From Burkholderiales bacterium (GTDB lineage: Bacteria; Pseudomonadota; Gammaproteobacteria; Burkholderiales; WYBJ01): DNA of 64,000 nt. Position 1 is the stretch's first letter. Each line of letters opens with the position of its first letter. The position numbers and the translations under genes were made by a program. A model generated the notes under the pieces. The model had not been told where the DNA came from. It made no database searches and saw nothing but the letters and a program-made list of their open reading frames with translations. Where the stretch lies: positions 62,001 to 126,000 of the forward strand of contig JADLAC010000059.1 of the NCBI GenBank assembly GCA_020848435.1, in the 5' to 3' direction. Positions 37,833-48,727 of this stretch are shown here, piece by piece.

Positions 37833-38783
37833 ATGCCCTCCGAATTCGAGTTGATCGCCCGCTATTTCGCGCGGCCGGCCAAGCGTGCCGTGCTGGGCGT
37901 GGGGGACGACGCCGCGCTGCTTCGCGCCGCCGCCGGCGCGGAGCTGGCCGTATCGACCGACATGCTGGTCTCCGGCACGCACTTCGGCTCGGACGCGGAG
38001 CCGCGCGCGCTCGGCCACAAGGCGCTCGCGGTCAACCTGTCGGACATGGCGGCGATGGGCGCGCGGCCGCGCTGGGCGCTGCTTTCGATCGCACTGCCGC
38101 GGGCCGATGCGCGCTGGCTGCGCGGCTTCAGCGCGGGCTTCCTGGGACTCGCCCGGGCACACCAGGTGGACCTGATCGGCGGCGACACCACGCGCGGCCC
38201 GCTCAATGTATGCGTGACCATCATCGGCGACGTGCCGCGCGGGCGGGCGCTGCGGCGAGATCGCGCGCGCTCGGGCGACGACGTATGGGTCTCGGGCGAG
38301 CTCGGCAACGCCGCGATCGGGCTCGCCCACCGGCAAGGCAACGTGCGGTTGAAGCCGGCCGAGGCGCGGCGTTGCACGCGCGTCCTCGACCGGCCGACGC
38401 CGCGCATCGCGCTCGGGACCGCCCTGCGAACAATCGCGCATGCCGCCATCGACATTTCCGATGGTCTCGCCGCGGACCTCGGCCATATTTGCGAACGCTC
38501 GGCGCTCGCCGCCGAAGTCTGGATGCAGCAACTTCCCCGCTCGCGGGTACTGGCGCGGCTTGGCGCGGCCGCCGAGCCGGCGTTGATCGCGGGGGGCGAT
38601 GACTACGAGCTCTGTTTCACGGCGGCAGTGGCACGGCGCGCGGATATCGCCGCTTTGAGCGCTCGGTTGGGGCTGCGCTTGACGCGGGTCGGCCGCATGC
38701 GCCGTGGCCGTGGCGTGCGTCTCTTGGGGCCTGACGGTCCGCTCGATGCTCGCGACAAGCGAGGATACGACCATTTCGGTTAA
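37833..38783 (+). CDS. thiL: Thiamine-monophosphate kinase
   Basis: ThiL phosphorylates thiamine monophosphate to the active pyrophosphate cofactor. The 316-residue protein begins SEFELIARYFARP, with VGDDAALL and the metal-binding VSTDMLVSGTHF as family motifs. GGDTTRGPLNVCVTIIG and AIDISDGLAADLGHI with GGDDYELCF complete the active site. The downstream pgpA starts 10 bases after its stop. Confidence 0.95.
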   Translation: MPSEFELIARYFARPAKRAVLGVGDDAALLRAAAGAELAVSTDMLVSGTHFGSDAEPRALGHKALAVNLSDMAAMGARPRWALLSIALPRADARWLRGFSAGFLGLARAHQVDLIGGDTTRGPLNVCVTIIGDVPRGRALRRDRARSGDDVWVSGELGNAAIGLAHRQGNVRLKPAEARRCTRVLDRPTPRIALGTALRTIAHAAIDISDGLAADLGHICERSALAAEVWMQQLPRSRVLARLGAAAEPALIAGGDDYELCFTAAVARRADIAALSARLGLRLTRVGRMRRGRGVRLLGPDGPLDARDKRGYDHFG

Positions 38784-38793
38784 GGCTCATACC

Positions 38794-39270
38794 ATGCCGT
38801 CGTGGCGCTTCGTGTATTCGCGCCCGGCGCATATCGTCGCGTTTTCCGGCGGCATCGGGCTGATTCGCTTCGCGCCCGGCACCTTCGGCACGCTGGCGGC
38901 GTTTCCGCTGCACTTCTGGATCTCGCACAGCGTTCCCGCGTATGCGCATCTCGCGTTGCTGGCCGCGTGCTTCCTGCTCGGGATCTGGGCGAGCGGGCGT
39001 ACGATGCACGATCTGGGCGTGCGCGACCATGGCGGCATCGTCTGGGACGAAACCGTGGCCTTCATGCTCGTGCTCTTCTTCGCCCCGGCCGATCGGCTCT
39101 GGCAGGGGGTGGCATTCCTGCTGTTTCGGTTGTTCGATATCTTCAAGCCGCAACCGATTCGTCATTTCGATCGCACCCTGCATGGCGGCTTCGGTGTCAT
39201 GTTCGACGATGTGCTCGCGGCGGGTTATACGATCTTGTGCCTGGCGATCGCCAAGGCGTTCATCGATTGA
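38794..39270 (+). CDS. pgpA: Phosphatidylglycerophosphatase A
   Basis: PgpA dephosphorylates phosphatidylglycerophosphate to phosphatidylglycerol. The 158-residue membrane protein has the family motifs GLIRFAPGTFGTLAA, GGIVWDETVAFM and FRLFDIFKPQPI, with the acidic residues expected in the active site. The start at 38794 (MPSWRFVYSRPAH) is favoured over upstream codons inside thiL. The gene lies in the nusB-thiL-pgpA-pncC set. Confidence 0.93.
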   Translation: MPSWRFVYSRPAHIVAFSGGIGLIRFAPGTFGTLAAFPLHFWISHSVPAYAHLALLAACFLLGIWASGRTMHDLGVRDHGGIVWDETVAFMLVLFFAPADRLWQGVAFLLFRLFDIFKPQPIRHFDRTLHGGFGVMFDDVLAAGYTILCLAIAKAFID

Positions 39271-39278
39271 GGACAAGC

Positions 39279-39773
39279 ATGGATCAGCAACTGTATCGGC
39301 TGGCCGCGCGGGTGGGGCGGGCGTTGAAGCGCAAGGAAAGGATGATCGCGAGCGCCGAGTCGTGCACCGGCGGATGGATCGGCGAGGCCATCACCATGGT
39401 GCCGGGAAGCTCCGGCTGGTTCGAGCGCGGCTTCATCACTTACACCTATATCTCCAAGCGGGAAATGCTGGGTGTGAAGCCTTCGTCCCTCGCCCGGCAC
39501 GGCGCGGTATCCGAGCAAGTGGTGCGCGAAATGGCCCAGGGCGCGCTCGCGCGCAGCCACGCGCAGGTTTCGGTGGCTGTATCGGGTGTTGCCGGCCCGA
39601 GCGGCGGCACGCCGGACAAGCCGGTCGGCACCGTGTGTTTCGCCTGGGGCGTCAAGCGCGGCGCTGTGCGCACCGAGACGCGCCGCTTTCGCGGCGACCG
39701 CGACACGGTGAGAAAGCGTTGCGTCACGCATGCCCTGCGCGGCGTCCTGGCGATGCTGGCCGAGAGGCGGTGA
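39279..39773 (+). CDS. pncC: Nicotinamide-nucleotide amidase (CinA C-terminal domain)
   Basis: PncC deamidates NMN to nicotinate mononucleotide in the NAD salvage cycle. The protein has 164 residues, the size of the stand-alone CinA C-terminal domain. Motifs are [40 protein letters not shown] and the helical C-terminus. It starts 8 bases after pgpA with AGGA upstream, and recA follows 91 bases later, the classic cinA-recA neighbourhood. Confidence 0.93.
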   Translation: MDQQLYRLAARVGRALKRKERMIASAESCTGGWIGEAITMVPGSSGWFERGFITYTYISKREMLGVKPSSLARHGAVSEQVVREMAQGALARSHAQVSVAVSGVAGPSGGTPDKPVGTVCFAWGVKRGAVRTETRRFRGDRDTVRKRCVTHALRGVLAMLAERR

Positions 39774-39834
39774 TACGCCGTCATGCATAGTCCGACTAGC
39801 GCTTCGGCGCGAGTGCGCTCGGCGGTGCGTGTGG

Positions 39835-39840
39835 GATAAT
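39835..39840 (+). promoter_or_regulatory. Possible -10 box upstream of recA
   Basis: GATAAT at 39835-39840 sits 25 bases before the recA start and matches five of six bases of the sigma-70 -10 box. The region 17 bases upstream (AGTGCG) is a poor -35. I could not identify an SOS (LexA) box. Confidence 0.35.
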
Positions 39841-39864
39841 GCGGCCACGTTCCCGGAGATCGAC

Positions 39865-40887
<1,023 letters not shown>

Positions 40888-41101
40888 TGCGGCGCTCAGC
40901 GCGCGCAGGATCGATCCGGCCGCGGGCGCCGGCGGGTTCTGCCGCGCTTGGCTCCTCGTGATCGCGGGCGGGCGCGCGGCCGTGCGCTCGTAGCGCGCCG
41001 GCTCAGGCGTGAGCGTGAGCTCAGCGGCGAACGGTCGATAGCCTCATCGACTGCGCGGCAGCGCCGCGGCGGTGCCGGCGACCGAAAGGCGCGTGCTGCA
41101 T

Positions 41102-41560
41102 ATGTCGGTCACATTGAAAGGCCGGGCGGTGAGGTTGCTTGCGCGACGCGAGCGCTCGCGTGCCGAGCTCGAGCGGCGGCTCGCGCCGCATGCGACCGAT
41201 GCGCAAGCGCTGGCGGCGGTGCTCGACGAGCTGCAAGCACAAGGCTTGCTGTCCGAAGCCCGGTTGGCGGAGCAGGTGATCGCCAGCCGGCGCCATCGCG
41301 CCAGCGCGGCGCGGATTCGTCATGAGCTTGCGCGCCGCGGGCTCGATGCCGATACCATCGCCACGGCCGGCGGCGATCTCGATGGCGGCGACCTGGCGGT
41401 GGCGACGGCCTTGTGGCAAAGGCGCTTCGGCGCGCCGGCGGCCGATCGCGCCGAGCGCGAGCGGCAGCTACGCTTTCTGCTCAATCGCGGCTTCGGCCGG
41501 GCGCTGGCGCTTCGGGTCGTCCGCGCGCGGGTCGATGAAGACGCGCAATTCGAGGACTAG
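41102..41560 (+). CDS. recX: Regulatory protein RecX
   Basis: RecX blocks extension of RecA filaments. The 152-residue basic helical protein has the three-helix repeats of the family: LKGRAVRLLARRERSRAELE, LDELQAQGLLSEARLAE, ASAARIRHELARRGLD and a C-terminal LRFLLNRGFGRALALRVV. The ATG at 41102 is chosen; a GTG at 41072 is an alternative with ten extra residues. It is preceded by recA and followed within five bases by a Bug-type gene rather than alaS. Confidence 0.9.
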   Translation: MSVTLKGRAVRLLARRERSRAELERRLAPHATDAQALAAVLDELQAQGLLSEARLAEQVIASRRHRASAARIRHELARRGLDADTIATAGGDLDGGDLAVATALWQRRFGAPAADRAERERQLRFLLNRGFGRALALRVVRARVDEDAQFED

Positions 41561-41564
41561 GACC

Positions 41565-42560
41565 ATGGGTCGAAAGCTGTTAGGGCGGTGCGCGCGACTC
41601 TTCGTCTCGATGCTGCTGGGAGCCGCGCTGGCGCAGGCGCAGCCGGTCACGGCACAACGCGCCTATCCCTCCAAGCCGATCCGCCTGCTCGTGCCGTTCA
41701 CGCCCGGCGGCTCGCAGGACGTTGCTGCCCGCTTGCTCGCTGCCCCGGTGGCGCACGCGCTCGGGGAGAACGTCGTGGTCGACAATCGCCCCGGCTCGGG
41801 CGGCATGATCGCCGCCCAGGAAGCGGCCCGCGCGCCGGCCGACGGCTACACCTTGTTCCTTTCGAGCGGCGCGCAAATGAGCATCGCGCCCGCGCTCAGG
41901 GCCAAGCCGGGCTACGACCCGGTGAAGAGCTTTACCCACGTAATCCACCTCAGCGATACGCCGATGGCGCTGATTGCGCATCCCGCGCTGCCGGTCGCGA
42001 ATGCCAAGGAGCTCGTAGCCTATTCGCTCGCCAATCGCGGCAAGCTGAACACGGCCTCGACGGGCAACGGTACCTACACCCACATGACGCTCGAGCTGTT
42101 CAAGCTCATCACTGGCGCCGACTTGACCCACGTTCCCTACAAGGGCGCGGCGCCCGCCATCAACGACCTGCTCGGGCGGCAGATCCAGACCATGTTTACC
42201 TCCACCGCCTCCGCGCAACCCTATACGTCGACCGGACGGTTGAAGGCGATCGGCGTCGCCGCCGGCAAGCGCTCTCGGGCCATGCCGGAGGCGCCCACTT
42301 TCGCCGAGCAGGGGATCGCGGGCCTGGAGGTGTCGTCGTGGCTCGGCGTTTCGGTTCCGGCCGGTGTGCCGGCGCCGGTAGTCGAACGGCTCGCCAACGA
42401 GTTCGCGGCCGCCCTGCAAAGCCCCGAGGTGCGCGATCGGCTGATGAGCTTGGGCGCGGAAGTGGCGGGAGCGCGCGGTGCGGAATTCGCGGCCATGGTC
42501 CGGGACGATGTCGCGCGCTGGGCGAAGGTCGTGCGCTCGGCGGGCATCAAGCTGGAGTAA
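41565..42560 (+). CDS. Bug/TctC-family periplasmic solute-binding protein
   Basis: A 331-residue exported protein with a basic N-terminus, a hydrophobic core ([16 protein letters not shown]) and a likely signal-peptide cut near the QPVTAQ segment. The mature part has the Bug signature: [34 protein letters not shown] and [19 protein letters not shown]. Bug proteins bind small carboxylates; many are orphans without transport genes, as here. It sits between recX and alaS, four bases after recX. The ligand cannot be assigned. Confidence 0.9.
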   Translation: MGRKLLGRCARLFVSMLLGAALAQAQPVTAQRAYPSKPIRLLVPFTPGGSQDVAARLLAAPVAHALGENVVVDNRPGSGGMIAAQEAARAPADGYTLFLSSGAQMSIAPALRAKPGYDPVKSFTHVIHLSDTPMALIAHPALPVANAKELVAYSLANRGKLNTASTGNGTYTHMTLELFKLITGADLTHVPYKGAAPAINDLLGRQIQTMFTSTASAQPYTSTGRLKAIGVAAGKRSRAMPEAPTFAEQGIAGLEVSSWLGVSVPAGVPAPVVERLANEFAAALQSPEVRDRLMSLGAEVAGARGAEFAAMVRDDVARWAKVVRSAGIKLE

Positions 42561-42643
42561 GCGCGCGCGGGGCGCATTGCGCCTGCCCGATATTCCGGGG
42601 AAAATCAAAGTTTTCCTTCGCGCGCGAGCGCGCCGCGGCAGCC

Positions 42644-45250
42644 ATGAAATCAAGCGAGATACGCTCTAAATTCCTGCATTACTTCGAGGGCAAGGGACAC
42701 GCCATCGTCAAATCGAGCCCGCTGGTGCCGGGCAACGATCCGACCTTGCTCTTCACCAACTCGGGCATGGTGCAGTTCAAGGACGTCTTTCTCGGCCAGG
42801 ACAAACGCCCCTATTCGCGTGCTACCACCTCGCAGCGTTGCGTGCGCGCCGGTGGCAAACACAACGACCTGGAGAACGTCGGTTACACCGCGCGCCATCA
42901 CACGTTCTTCGAGATGCTGGGCAACTTCAGCTTCGGCGACTACTTCAAGCGCGACGCGATCCGCTTTGCCTGGGAGCTGCTGACCGAGGTCTACCGCCTC
43001 GATCCGCAGCGCATGTGGACCACGGTCTACAAGGACGACGACGAGGCGTTCGACCTGTGGACGCGCATGATCGGCGTGCCGGGGGAGCGTTGCATTCGCA
43101 TCGGCGACAAGCCGGGCGGGGGCTCGGACAATTTCTGGCAGATGGCCGATACGGGTCCCTGCGGACCGTGCACCGAGATCTTCTACGATCACGGCCCAGG
43201 CATCGCCGGCGGGCCGCCCGGCTCCGCGGATGCCGACGGCGATCGCTACATCGAAATCTGGAACCTCGTCTTCATGCAGTACAACCGCGATGAGGCTGGA
43301 GTGCTGCATCCGCTGCCCAAACCCTCGGTCGACACCGGCATGGGCCTCGAGCGCATCGCGGCCGTCTTGCAGGGCGTGCACTCCAATTACGAGATCGACC
43401 TGTTCCAGAACCTCATACGGGCGGCCGCCCGCGAGACCCACAGCAAGGATCTCGCGAGCAATTCGCTCAAGGTCATCGCCGACCACATTCGCGCCTGCAG
43501 CTTCCTGGTGACCGACGGCGTCATTCCGGGCAACGAAGGCCGCGGCTACGTGCTTCGCCGCATCATCCGGCGCGCGATTCGCCACGGCTACAAGCTCGGC
43601 CAGACCGATCCGTTCTTCCATCGCCTGGTGGAGGATCTCGCCCAGGCGATGGGATCGGCCTATCCCGAGCTGGTCCAGGCGAAGCAGCGCGTGAGCCAGG
43701 TATTGCTGCAGGAGGAACAGCGTTTCGCCGAAACGCTCGACAACGGCATGAAAGTGCTCGAAGGCGCGCTCACCCGCGAAGACAAGATGCTTGACGGCGA
43801 GATGGTCTTCCAGCTCTACGATACCTTCGGCTTCCCGGTGGATCTCACCGCCGACATCGCGCGCGAACGCGGCGTGCGCGTCGACTATGCCGGATTCGAG
43901 GCCGCGATGGAGCGCCAGCGCGAGCGCGCGCGGGCGGCGTCGCGCTTCAGCATGTCCAGCGCCGTGAGCTATCGCGGCCAGACGACCGAATTCCACGGCT
44001 ACGACACGCTCACGCTCGAGGCGACGGTCGTGGCGCTGTATCACGAGGGCGCGCAGGCCGAAGATGTCGTCGCGGGCGATGCGAGCATCATCGTGCTCGA
44101 TCGCACCCCCTTCTATGCCGAGTCCGGCGGGCAAGTCGGGGATCGCGGCGAGCTGGCAGGGGTCAACGGCACCTTCGAGGTCGAGGACACCCAGAAGATC
44201 CAGGCCGATGTCTTCGGTCACAAGGGCCGGGTCAAGGCCGGGCGATTCAAGATCGGCGACAAGGTCATGGCCGCGGTCGATCCGCAGGCGCGCGCGCGCG
44301 CGGCATGGAATCATTCGGCCACGCACCTCATGCACGCGGCATTGCGCAAGGTGTTGGGCGGCCACGTGCAGCAGAAGGGCTCGCTGGTCGATGCCGAGCG
44401 CACGCGTTTCGATTTCGCCCATCACGAGGCGCTCACGCCCGCGCAGATCGCGCAGGTCGAGGACCTGGTCAACCAGGAGATTCGCCGCAACGCCGATGTC
44501 TCGGCGCGGGTGATGAAATACGACGATGCGGTGAAAGCGGGCGCGATGGCGCTGTTCGGCGAGAAGTACGGCGACGAGGTGCGCGTGATCGGCATGGGCG
44601 AGTTCTCCACCGAGCTGTGCGGCGGCACGCACGTGCGCCGCACCGGCGATATCGGCTTCTTCAAGGTCGTCGCCGAAACCGGCATCGCCTCGGGCATCCG
44701 CCGCATCGAGGCGGTCACCGCCGATGGCGCGCTCGCCTGGGTACGCCAGCAGGAGCAGCGCGTCGCCGAGGCGGCGGCGGCGCTCAAGACCAGCCCGCAG
44801 GAAGTCAACGCCAAGATCCAGCAGATCATGGAGAGCACCCGCGCGCTGGAAAAGGAGCTCGCGCGGCTGAAAGCGCGTATGACCGCGAGCCAGGGCGCCG
44901 AGCTGGCCGATCAGGCGATCGAGGTAAAGGGCGCGCGCGTGCTCGCCGCGACCCTCGACAATGCCGACGCCAAGGGGCTGCGCGATACCGTCGACAAGCT
45001 CAAGGCCAAGCTCAAGTCGGCCATCATCGTGCTCGGCGCGGCCGAGGGCGAGAAGGTGACGCTGATCGCGGGGGTGACGCCGGATCTCACCGCCAAGGTC
45101 AAGGCCGGCGAGGTCGTCGGGCATGTCGCCCAGCAGTTGGGCGGTAAAGGCGGGGGCCGAGCGGACATGGCGCAAGGCGGCGGCACGCAGCCCGAGAAGC
45201 TGCCCGCGGCGCTCGGCTCGGTGCGCTCCTGGGTCGAAGAACGGCTGTGA
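42644..45250 (+). CDS. alaS: Alanine--tRNA ligase
   Basis: AlaS charges tRNA-Ala and edits Ser/Gly errors. The protein has 868 residues (E. coli 876) from the ATG at 42644, where the class II catalytic domain begins [19 protein letters not shown]. Class II motifs include [15 protein letters not shown] and [14 protein letters not shown]. The editing domain zinc ligands are HSATH (His557, His561) and CGGTH (Cys659, His663). The C-terminal DHHA1 region ([13 protein letters not shown]) is complete. Confidence 0.98.
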   Translation: MKSSEIRSKFLHYFEGKGHAIVKSSPLVPGNDPTLLFTNSGMVQFKDVFLGQDKRPYSRATTSQRCVRAGGKHNDLENVGYTARHHTFFEMLGNFSFGDYFKRDAIRFAWELLTEVYRLDPQRMWTTVYKDDDEAFDLWTRMIGVPGERCIRIGDKPGGGSDNFWQMADTGPCGPCTEIFYDHGPGIAGGPPGSADADGDRYIEIWNLVFMQYNRDEAGVLHPLPKPSVDTGMGLERIAAVLQGVHSNYEIDLFQNLIRAAARETHSKDLASNSLKVIADHIRACSFLVTDGVIPGNEGRGYVLRRIIRRAIRHGYKLGQTDPFFHRLVEDLAQAMGSAYPELVQAKQRVSQVLLQEEQRFAETLDNGMKVLEGALTREDKMLDGEMVFQLYDTFGFPVDLTADIARERGVRVDYAGFEAAMERQRERARAASRFSMSSAVSYRGQTTEFHGYDTLTLEATVVALYHEGAQAEDVVAGDASIIVLDRTPFYAESGGQVGDRGELAGVNGTFEVEDTQKIQADVFGHKGRVKAGRFKIGDKVMAAVDPQARARAAWNHSATHLMHAALRKVLGGHVQQKGSLVDAERTRFDFAHHEALTPAQIAQVEDLVNQEIRRNADVSARVMKYDDAVKAGAMALFGEKYGDEVRVIGMGEFSTELCGGTHVRRTGDIGFFKVVAETGIASGIRRIEAVTADGALAWVRQQEQRVAEAAAALKTSPQEVNAKIQQIMESTRALEKELARLKARMTASQGAELADQAIEVKGARVLAATLDNADAKGLRDTVDKLKAKLKSAIIVLGAAEGEKVTLIAGVTPDLTAKVKAGEVVGHVAQQLGGKGGGRADMAQGGGTQPEKLPAALGSVRSWVEERL

Positions 45251-45297
45251 GCGAAGGCGTCGAGGAAGGCAATCGCTGAAACCGGAGGAGGACCGAA

Positions 45298-45609
45298 ATG
45301 ATCCTGGCCATCGTCACATTCAACCTGCCGCGGCCTGTCGCGCTGGCGGAGATCAGCGCTACCTTTCAGTCGACCGCACCGCGCTACCTCAAGTTGCCGG
45401 GGCTCCTGCGCAAGAACTATTTCGTGTCCGAGGACGGGCGTCGCGCCGGCGGCGTGTACGTCTGGGAATCGCGCGCCCAGGCGCAGGCCGTGTATTCGCC
45501 CGAGTGGCAGGCGACCGTGAAGGCAAAGTACGGCGCCGATCCCGACATCGTCTTTCTCGAATCGCCCGTCATGGTGGACAACGGCGCCGGAACCATACGG
45601 GTCGGCTGA
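45298..45609 (+). CDS. YdhR-like small monooxygenase-fold protein
   Basis: A 103-residue ferredoxin-like alpha-beta protein. The pattern LAIVTFNLPRPVALAEISATFQSTAPRYLKLPGLLRKNYFVSEDGR...GGVYVWESRAQAQA resembles the YdhR / antibiotic-biosynthesis-monooxygenase-like family, whose function is mostly unknown. A strong GGAGGAGG ribosome site precedes the ATG, and the gene is 47 bases after alaS, so it may be co-transcribed. Confidence 0.75.
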   Translation: MILAIVTFNLPRPVALAEISATFQSTAPRYLKLPGLLRKNYFVSEDGRRAGGVYVWESRAQAQAVYSPEWQATVKAKYGADPDIVFLESPVMVDNGAGTIRVG

Positions 45610-45809
45610 GCCCACGGCCTGCCCAGCGCATGGCCGCCCTCGTAGACGAACAGTAGCGGGCGCGCCGGGGATCGCGCTTTCGCACGGTCCGGTCGGCAGC
45701 ACGGTCTGAGACAAAGTCGGCGCAAGGCATCGCGCCGCGTACTCGCGGAGCTTGCCAGAACACCATCCGTGTCGGGCTCGAGCGTGAGATGACGATCCGG
45801 TCGTGCGTC

Positions 45810-47168
45810 TCAGCGCGGCAGGTCGAGCAGCGTCACGTCGGCGCATCGTTCGAGCGCGCCCAGGCGTTCGAACAAGCGCGTGGCCGCGGCGTCGTCCAGT
45901 CTCGGGCGCGCGGCACGCAGAAACTTCTCTTCCAGCTCAGCCATGGACGGGGGATCGTCCGGCATGCCCCGGAACGAGCGTGCTTCGCGCTCGAACACCC
46001 GCGCGTCGTCGAGCTCGATGCGCAGCCGGCTGAACCAGCCCGAAGCGTACTCGCCGCTGCCCGGTTCGAGCATGATGCGCCGGCATAAGCCGCGAATCTC
46101 TTCGTCGCCGAGGGCGGAGTCATCGAAGGAGCGCGGATCCAGGGGATCGCGCACGAGCGACAACGCGACGCAGAACGGCAAGCTGTACTGCGCTTGCATG
46201 AGGTCTTTCGGCTCGTAGATCGCATGCTGCGACAGCACCTTTTCTGGCGCGAAGATCCGGATCGAGCGGATCCGAGCGGCCTCGAACACATGCTCGGTGC
46301 GCAATTCCTGCAATGCCTGCACCGGTGCGTGCGCGGTCACGTGGATGGGGAAGCGCTTGAGGCAGATGTTCAGCGTCTCGTAGCGGCTGCCGAGCCCGGC
46401 CGTGAGGCGGCTCGGATCGGCGTCGCGGCAGAATGCTTCGAGAAAGCCGAAGCGGCCTTCGAGCACGCTCTCGGGGGCTTCGTAGCCCTCCGCCGCCAGA
46501 CTCGCGGCCAGCACGCCGCCTTCGGCCGCGCGCCCGAGGTGCAGGCGCTTGATCATGCCGCCGCCCTGCGACTTGCTGAATGCGAGCAGCCCTGACGACA
46601 GCGACCCCGCAATGCCGAGCGCATGCGTGAGGCGCGTTTCATCAAGGCCCAGCAGACGGCCGGCGGCGACGGCGGCGCCATAGGTGCCCGTCAAGCCCGG
46701 TGCGTGGAAGCCGATCTTCTCCGGCGTATGCCTGGATGCATCGCCGATGCGAAACATGACTTCGCAGGCGGCCACGAAGGCTTCGATCACTGCCTTGCCG
46801 CTGCTGCCGCGATCTTCCCCAACGGCAAGCGCGGCAGGCAGCAAGGCAGCCCCCGGATGCACGCCCGCGCCCCCGGGGTAGCGCAAGCTGTCCATCTCGA
46901 ACGCATGCGCGGCCACGCCGTTTGCCAAGGCCGCGAGCGGCGGCTGAATACGGCCGGCCTGCGCGCACAATACCGTGCTCACGCCGCTTGCGCTGGTACG
47001 CAGCGCGTAGCGCGCCGCCATCGCGCTCCACGGCAAGCGGCTGCCGGCGATGATGACGCCGACCGTATCGATGATGCAATCGAGCGCACGGCGCCGCACC
47101 TCCGCGGGCAGCGTCTCGTAACGAAGGATCGCGGCATAGCGGGCGAGAACCTGGGCGGCTGTGGCCAT
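45810..47168 (-). CDS. MmgE/PrpD family protein
   Basis: A 452-residue protein of the MmgE/PrpD superfamily, which includes 2-methylcitrate dehydratase (PrpD), cis-aconitate decarboxylase and relatives of unknown substrate. Typical segments are LPAEVRRRALDCIIDTVGVIIAGS, the HAFEMDSLRYPGGAGVHPGAALLPAALAV block, GVAGSLSSGLLAF-like residues and the C-terminal catalytic-type region with KRFPIHVTAHAPV. No other propionate genes are nearby, so PrpD itself is not supported. The start at 47168 is set by similarity. Confidence 0.85.
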   Translation of the reverse strand: MATAAQVLARYAAILRYETLPAEVRRRALDCIIDTVGVIIAGSRLPWSAMAARYALRTSASGVSTVLCAQAGRIQPPLAALANGVAAHAFEMDSLRYPGGAGVHPGAALLPAALAVGEDRGSSGKAVIEAFVAACEVMFRIGDASRHTPEKIGFHAPGLTGTYGAAVAAGRLLGLDETRLTHALGIAGSLSSGLLAFSKSQGGGMIKRLHLGRAAEGGVLAASLAAEGYEAPESVLEGRFGFLEAFCRDADPSRLTAGLGSRYETLNICLKRFPIHVTAHAPVQALQELRTEHVFEAARIRSIRIFAPEKVLSQHAIYEPKDLMQAQYSLPFCVALSLVRDPLDPRSFDDSALGDEEIRGLCRRIMLEPGSGEYASGWFSRLRIELDDARVFEREARSFRGMPDDPPSMAELEEKFLRAARPRLDDAAATRLFERLGALERCADVTLLDLPR

Positions 47169-47524
47169 GGCATGCGCTCGAGATGTTTCGGCGAGGCATT
47201 GTACCTTCGGCCCTGCCGCCGCGATGCGTGCCGATGCGCGTGAGGCGCGGCCACGTATGCGCTCACGGCGGCGATGACCGCGGCCGCAGCACGATTCGGG
47301 TGCAGCGAAGCGGGGACACGAAAGCCATGACGGCGGAAAGCTGCCCGCCATCAGGCCGGAATCGTTTCCTTCATGGATCGGAATGCGAACGTGGCGGCGA
47401 CACCGGCGGCAAAAAACGTTGACCGCGCGCGCCGGCTTCGCGCAACATTCCCGGTCACGATCGCAAGCGGCGCCGATTGGCTGTATCCGAGCGCAGCATC
47501 CGCCATTCTCCGAGGCAGAGCCCC
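47169..47524. other. Intergenic region, nothing recognised
   Basis: 356 bases between the MmgE/PrpD gene (leftward) and the thioesterase gene (rightward), so it must contain two promoters. I see no gene, repeat or convincing promoter hexamer pair. Confidence 0.5.
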
Positions 47525-47965
47525 ATGAGCACCTTGCGTCCCGAAGTCGACCTCGCGGAGCTGGACCGCCGCAGCGCGGGCCGCTTTCCGGGTTTCGTCG
47601 GCATGCACATGGTGAGCGTGCAAGCGGGACGGGTCGCGATGCGCTTGGTGCTGCGCCCGGAGCACCTCGCCCCCAATGGCTATCTGCACGCCGCGGTCGT
47701 GGTCGCGCTCGCGGACACGGCGTGCGGTTACGGCACGCTCGCGCACCTGCCGCAAGGCGCGAGCAGCTTCACCACCGTGGAGCTCAAGAGCAATTTCTTG
47801 GGCACGGCTCGCGACGGCGCAATCGTTTGCGATGCGAGCGCAGCGCACTTGGGCCGCAGCACCCAGGTCTGGGACGCCGAGGTTCGCGCCGAAGCCGATG
47901 GCCGCCGGCTGGCCCTGTTTCGCTGCACCCAGATCGTGCTCTGGCCGCGCTCCCCGCAGGCGTAA
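47525..47965 (+). CDS. PaaI-like hotdog-fold thioesterase
   Basis: A 146-residue hotdog-fold protein. The catalytic-type loop HLAPNGYLHAAVVVALADTACGYGT and the segment TTVELKSNFLGTARDG match the PaaI/YdiI group of acyl-CoA thioesterases. The ATG at 47525 has GAGGCAGAG upstream and is preferred over a start at 47477. Substrate not assignable. It precedes the MarC gene by seven bases. Confidence 0.82.
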   Translation: MSTLRPEVDLAELDRRSAGRFPGFVGMHMVSVQAGRVAMRLVLRPEHLAPNGYLHAAVVVALADTACGYGTLAHLPQGASSFTTVELKSNFLGTARDGAIVCDASAAHLGRSTQVWDAEVRAEADGRRLALFRCTQIVLWPRSPQA

Positions 47966-47972
47966 GCGCATC

Positions 47973-48617
47973 GTGACCCTCGGGGAAGTTTCGAGCTGGC
48001 AGGACTACTCGCGCTTCCTGGTCGGGCTGTTCGCGATTCTGGATCCGTTCATCGCCGTGCCGCTGTTTCTCTCGCTCACCGCGAACCGCTCCGACGCCGA
48101 GCGCGCGCGCACCGTGAACGTCGTCACCATGACGGTACTCGCGGTGCTGGCCGGTGCCGCCGTCGCGGGCGAGGCGCTACTGCAGTTGATCGGCGGCAGC
48201 TTGGCGTCGTTTCGCGTCGGCGGGGGCCTGGTGCTGCTGCTGATGGCGCTCGCGATGCTCAATGCGCGCACGGGCGACGTGCGCCAAACGGCTCAGGAAG
48301 CCGATGAGCTCGAGCAAAGCGACGGCCGCGGCGTGGTGCCGCTCGCGATACCGCTGCTTGCCGGGCCGGGCGCCATCAGCACGGTGATCGTGGCAGCGCA
48401 CGGCGACGGCCTGCTGCACCGGCTGATCGTGATTCTGTGCGTGGTTCTCGCCTGCGCTTTGCTCTGGATCACCCTGCGCCTGGCCGCGCCCGTGGGCAAG
48501 CGCTTGGGCACCACCGGGCTCAACATCGTCAATCGGCTGCTCGGCCTGCTGCTCGCGGCGTTCGCGGTCGAAAGCATGGCGAGCGGATTGAGGGCGCTGT
48601 TTCCAGCGCTAGGGTGA
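47973..48617 (+). CDS. MarC family membrane protein
   Basis: A 214-residue protein with six predicted membrane helices from a GTG start at 47973. The family core LVGLFAILDPFIAVPLFLSLT, the GGGLVLLLMALAML helix and VVPLAIPLLAGPGAIST are present. The MarC family has no established function despite its name. It is seven bases behind the thioesterase gene. Confidence 0.87.
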   Translation: MTLGEVSSWQDYSRFLVGLFAILDPFIAVPLFLSLTANRSDAERARTVNVVTMTVLAVLAGAAVAGEALLQLIGGSLASFRVGGGLVLLLMALAMLNARTGDVRQTAQEADELEQSDGRGVVPLAIPLLAGPGAISTVIVAAHGDGLLHRLIVILCVVLACALLWITLRLAAPVGKRLGTTGLNIVNRLLGLLLAAFAVESMASGLRALFPALG

Positions 48618-48727
48618 GCGTCGAACGCTCGCGATCGGCCGAGCTTAGGGCTCAAGAATAACGGTGCAAGAGACGCCGGGCATCGCGCCCGCTGGCGCAG
48701 ACCCTCGCCAAGAGGATCCTGCGCTAG

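Noticed and set aside
39774-39864. SOS (LexA) box upstream of recA
   Set aside because: No CTG-N10-CAG-like palindrome could be found; only a -10-like GATAAT is supported.
42650-45175. 841-codon frame antisense to alaS, and similar long frames opposite nuoG/H and ftsH
   Set aside because: They lack family motifs and ribosome sites and follow the codon phase of the real genes.
47183-47422. 79-codon frame upstream of the thioesterase gene
   Set aside because: Biased Arg/Gly/Cys composition without a domain, overlapping the region expected to carry promoters.
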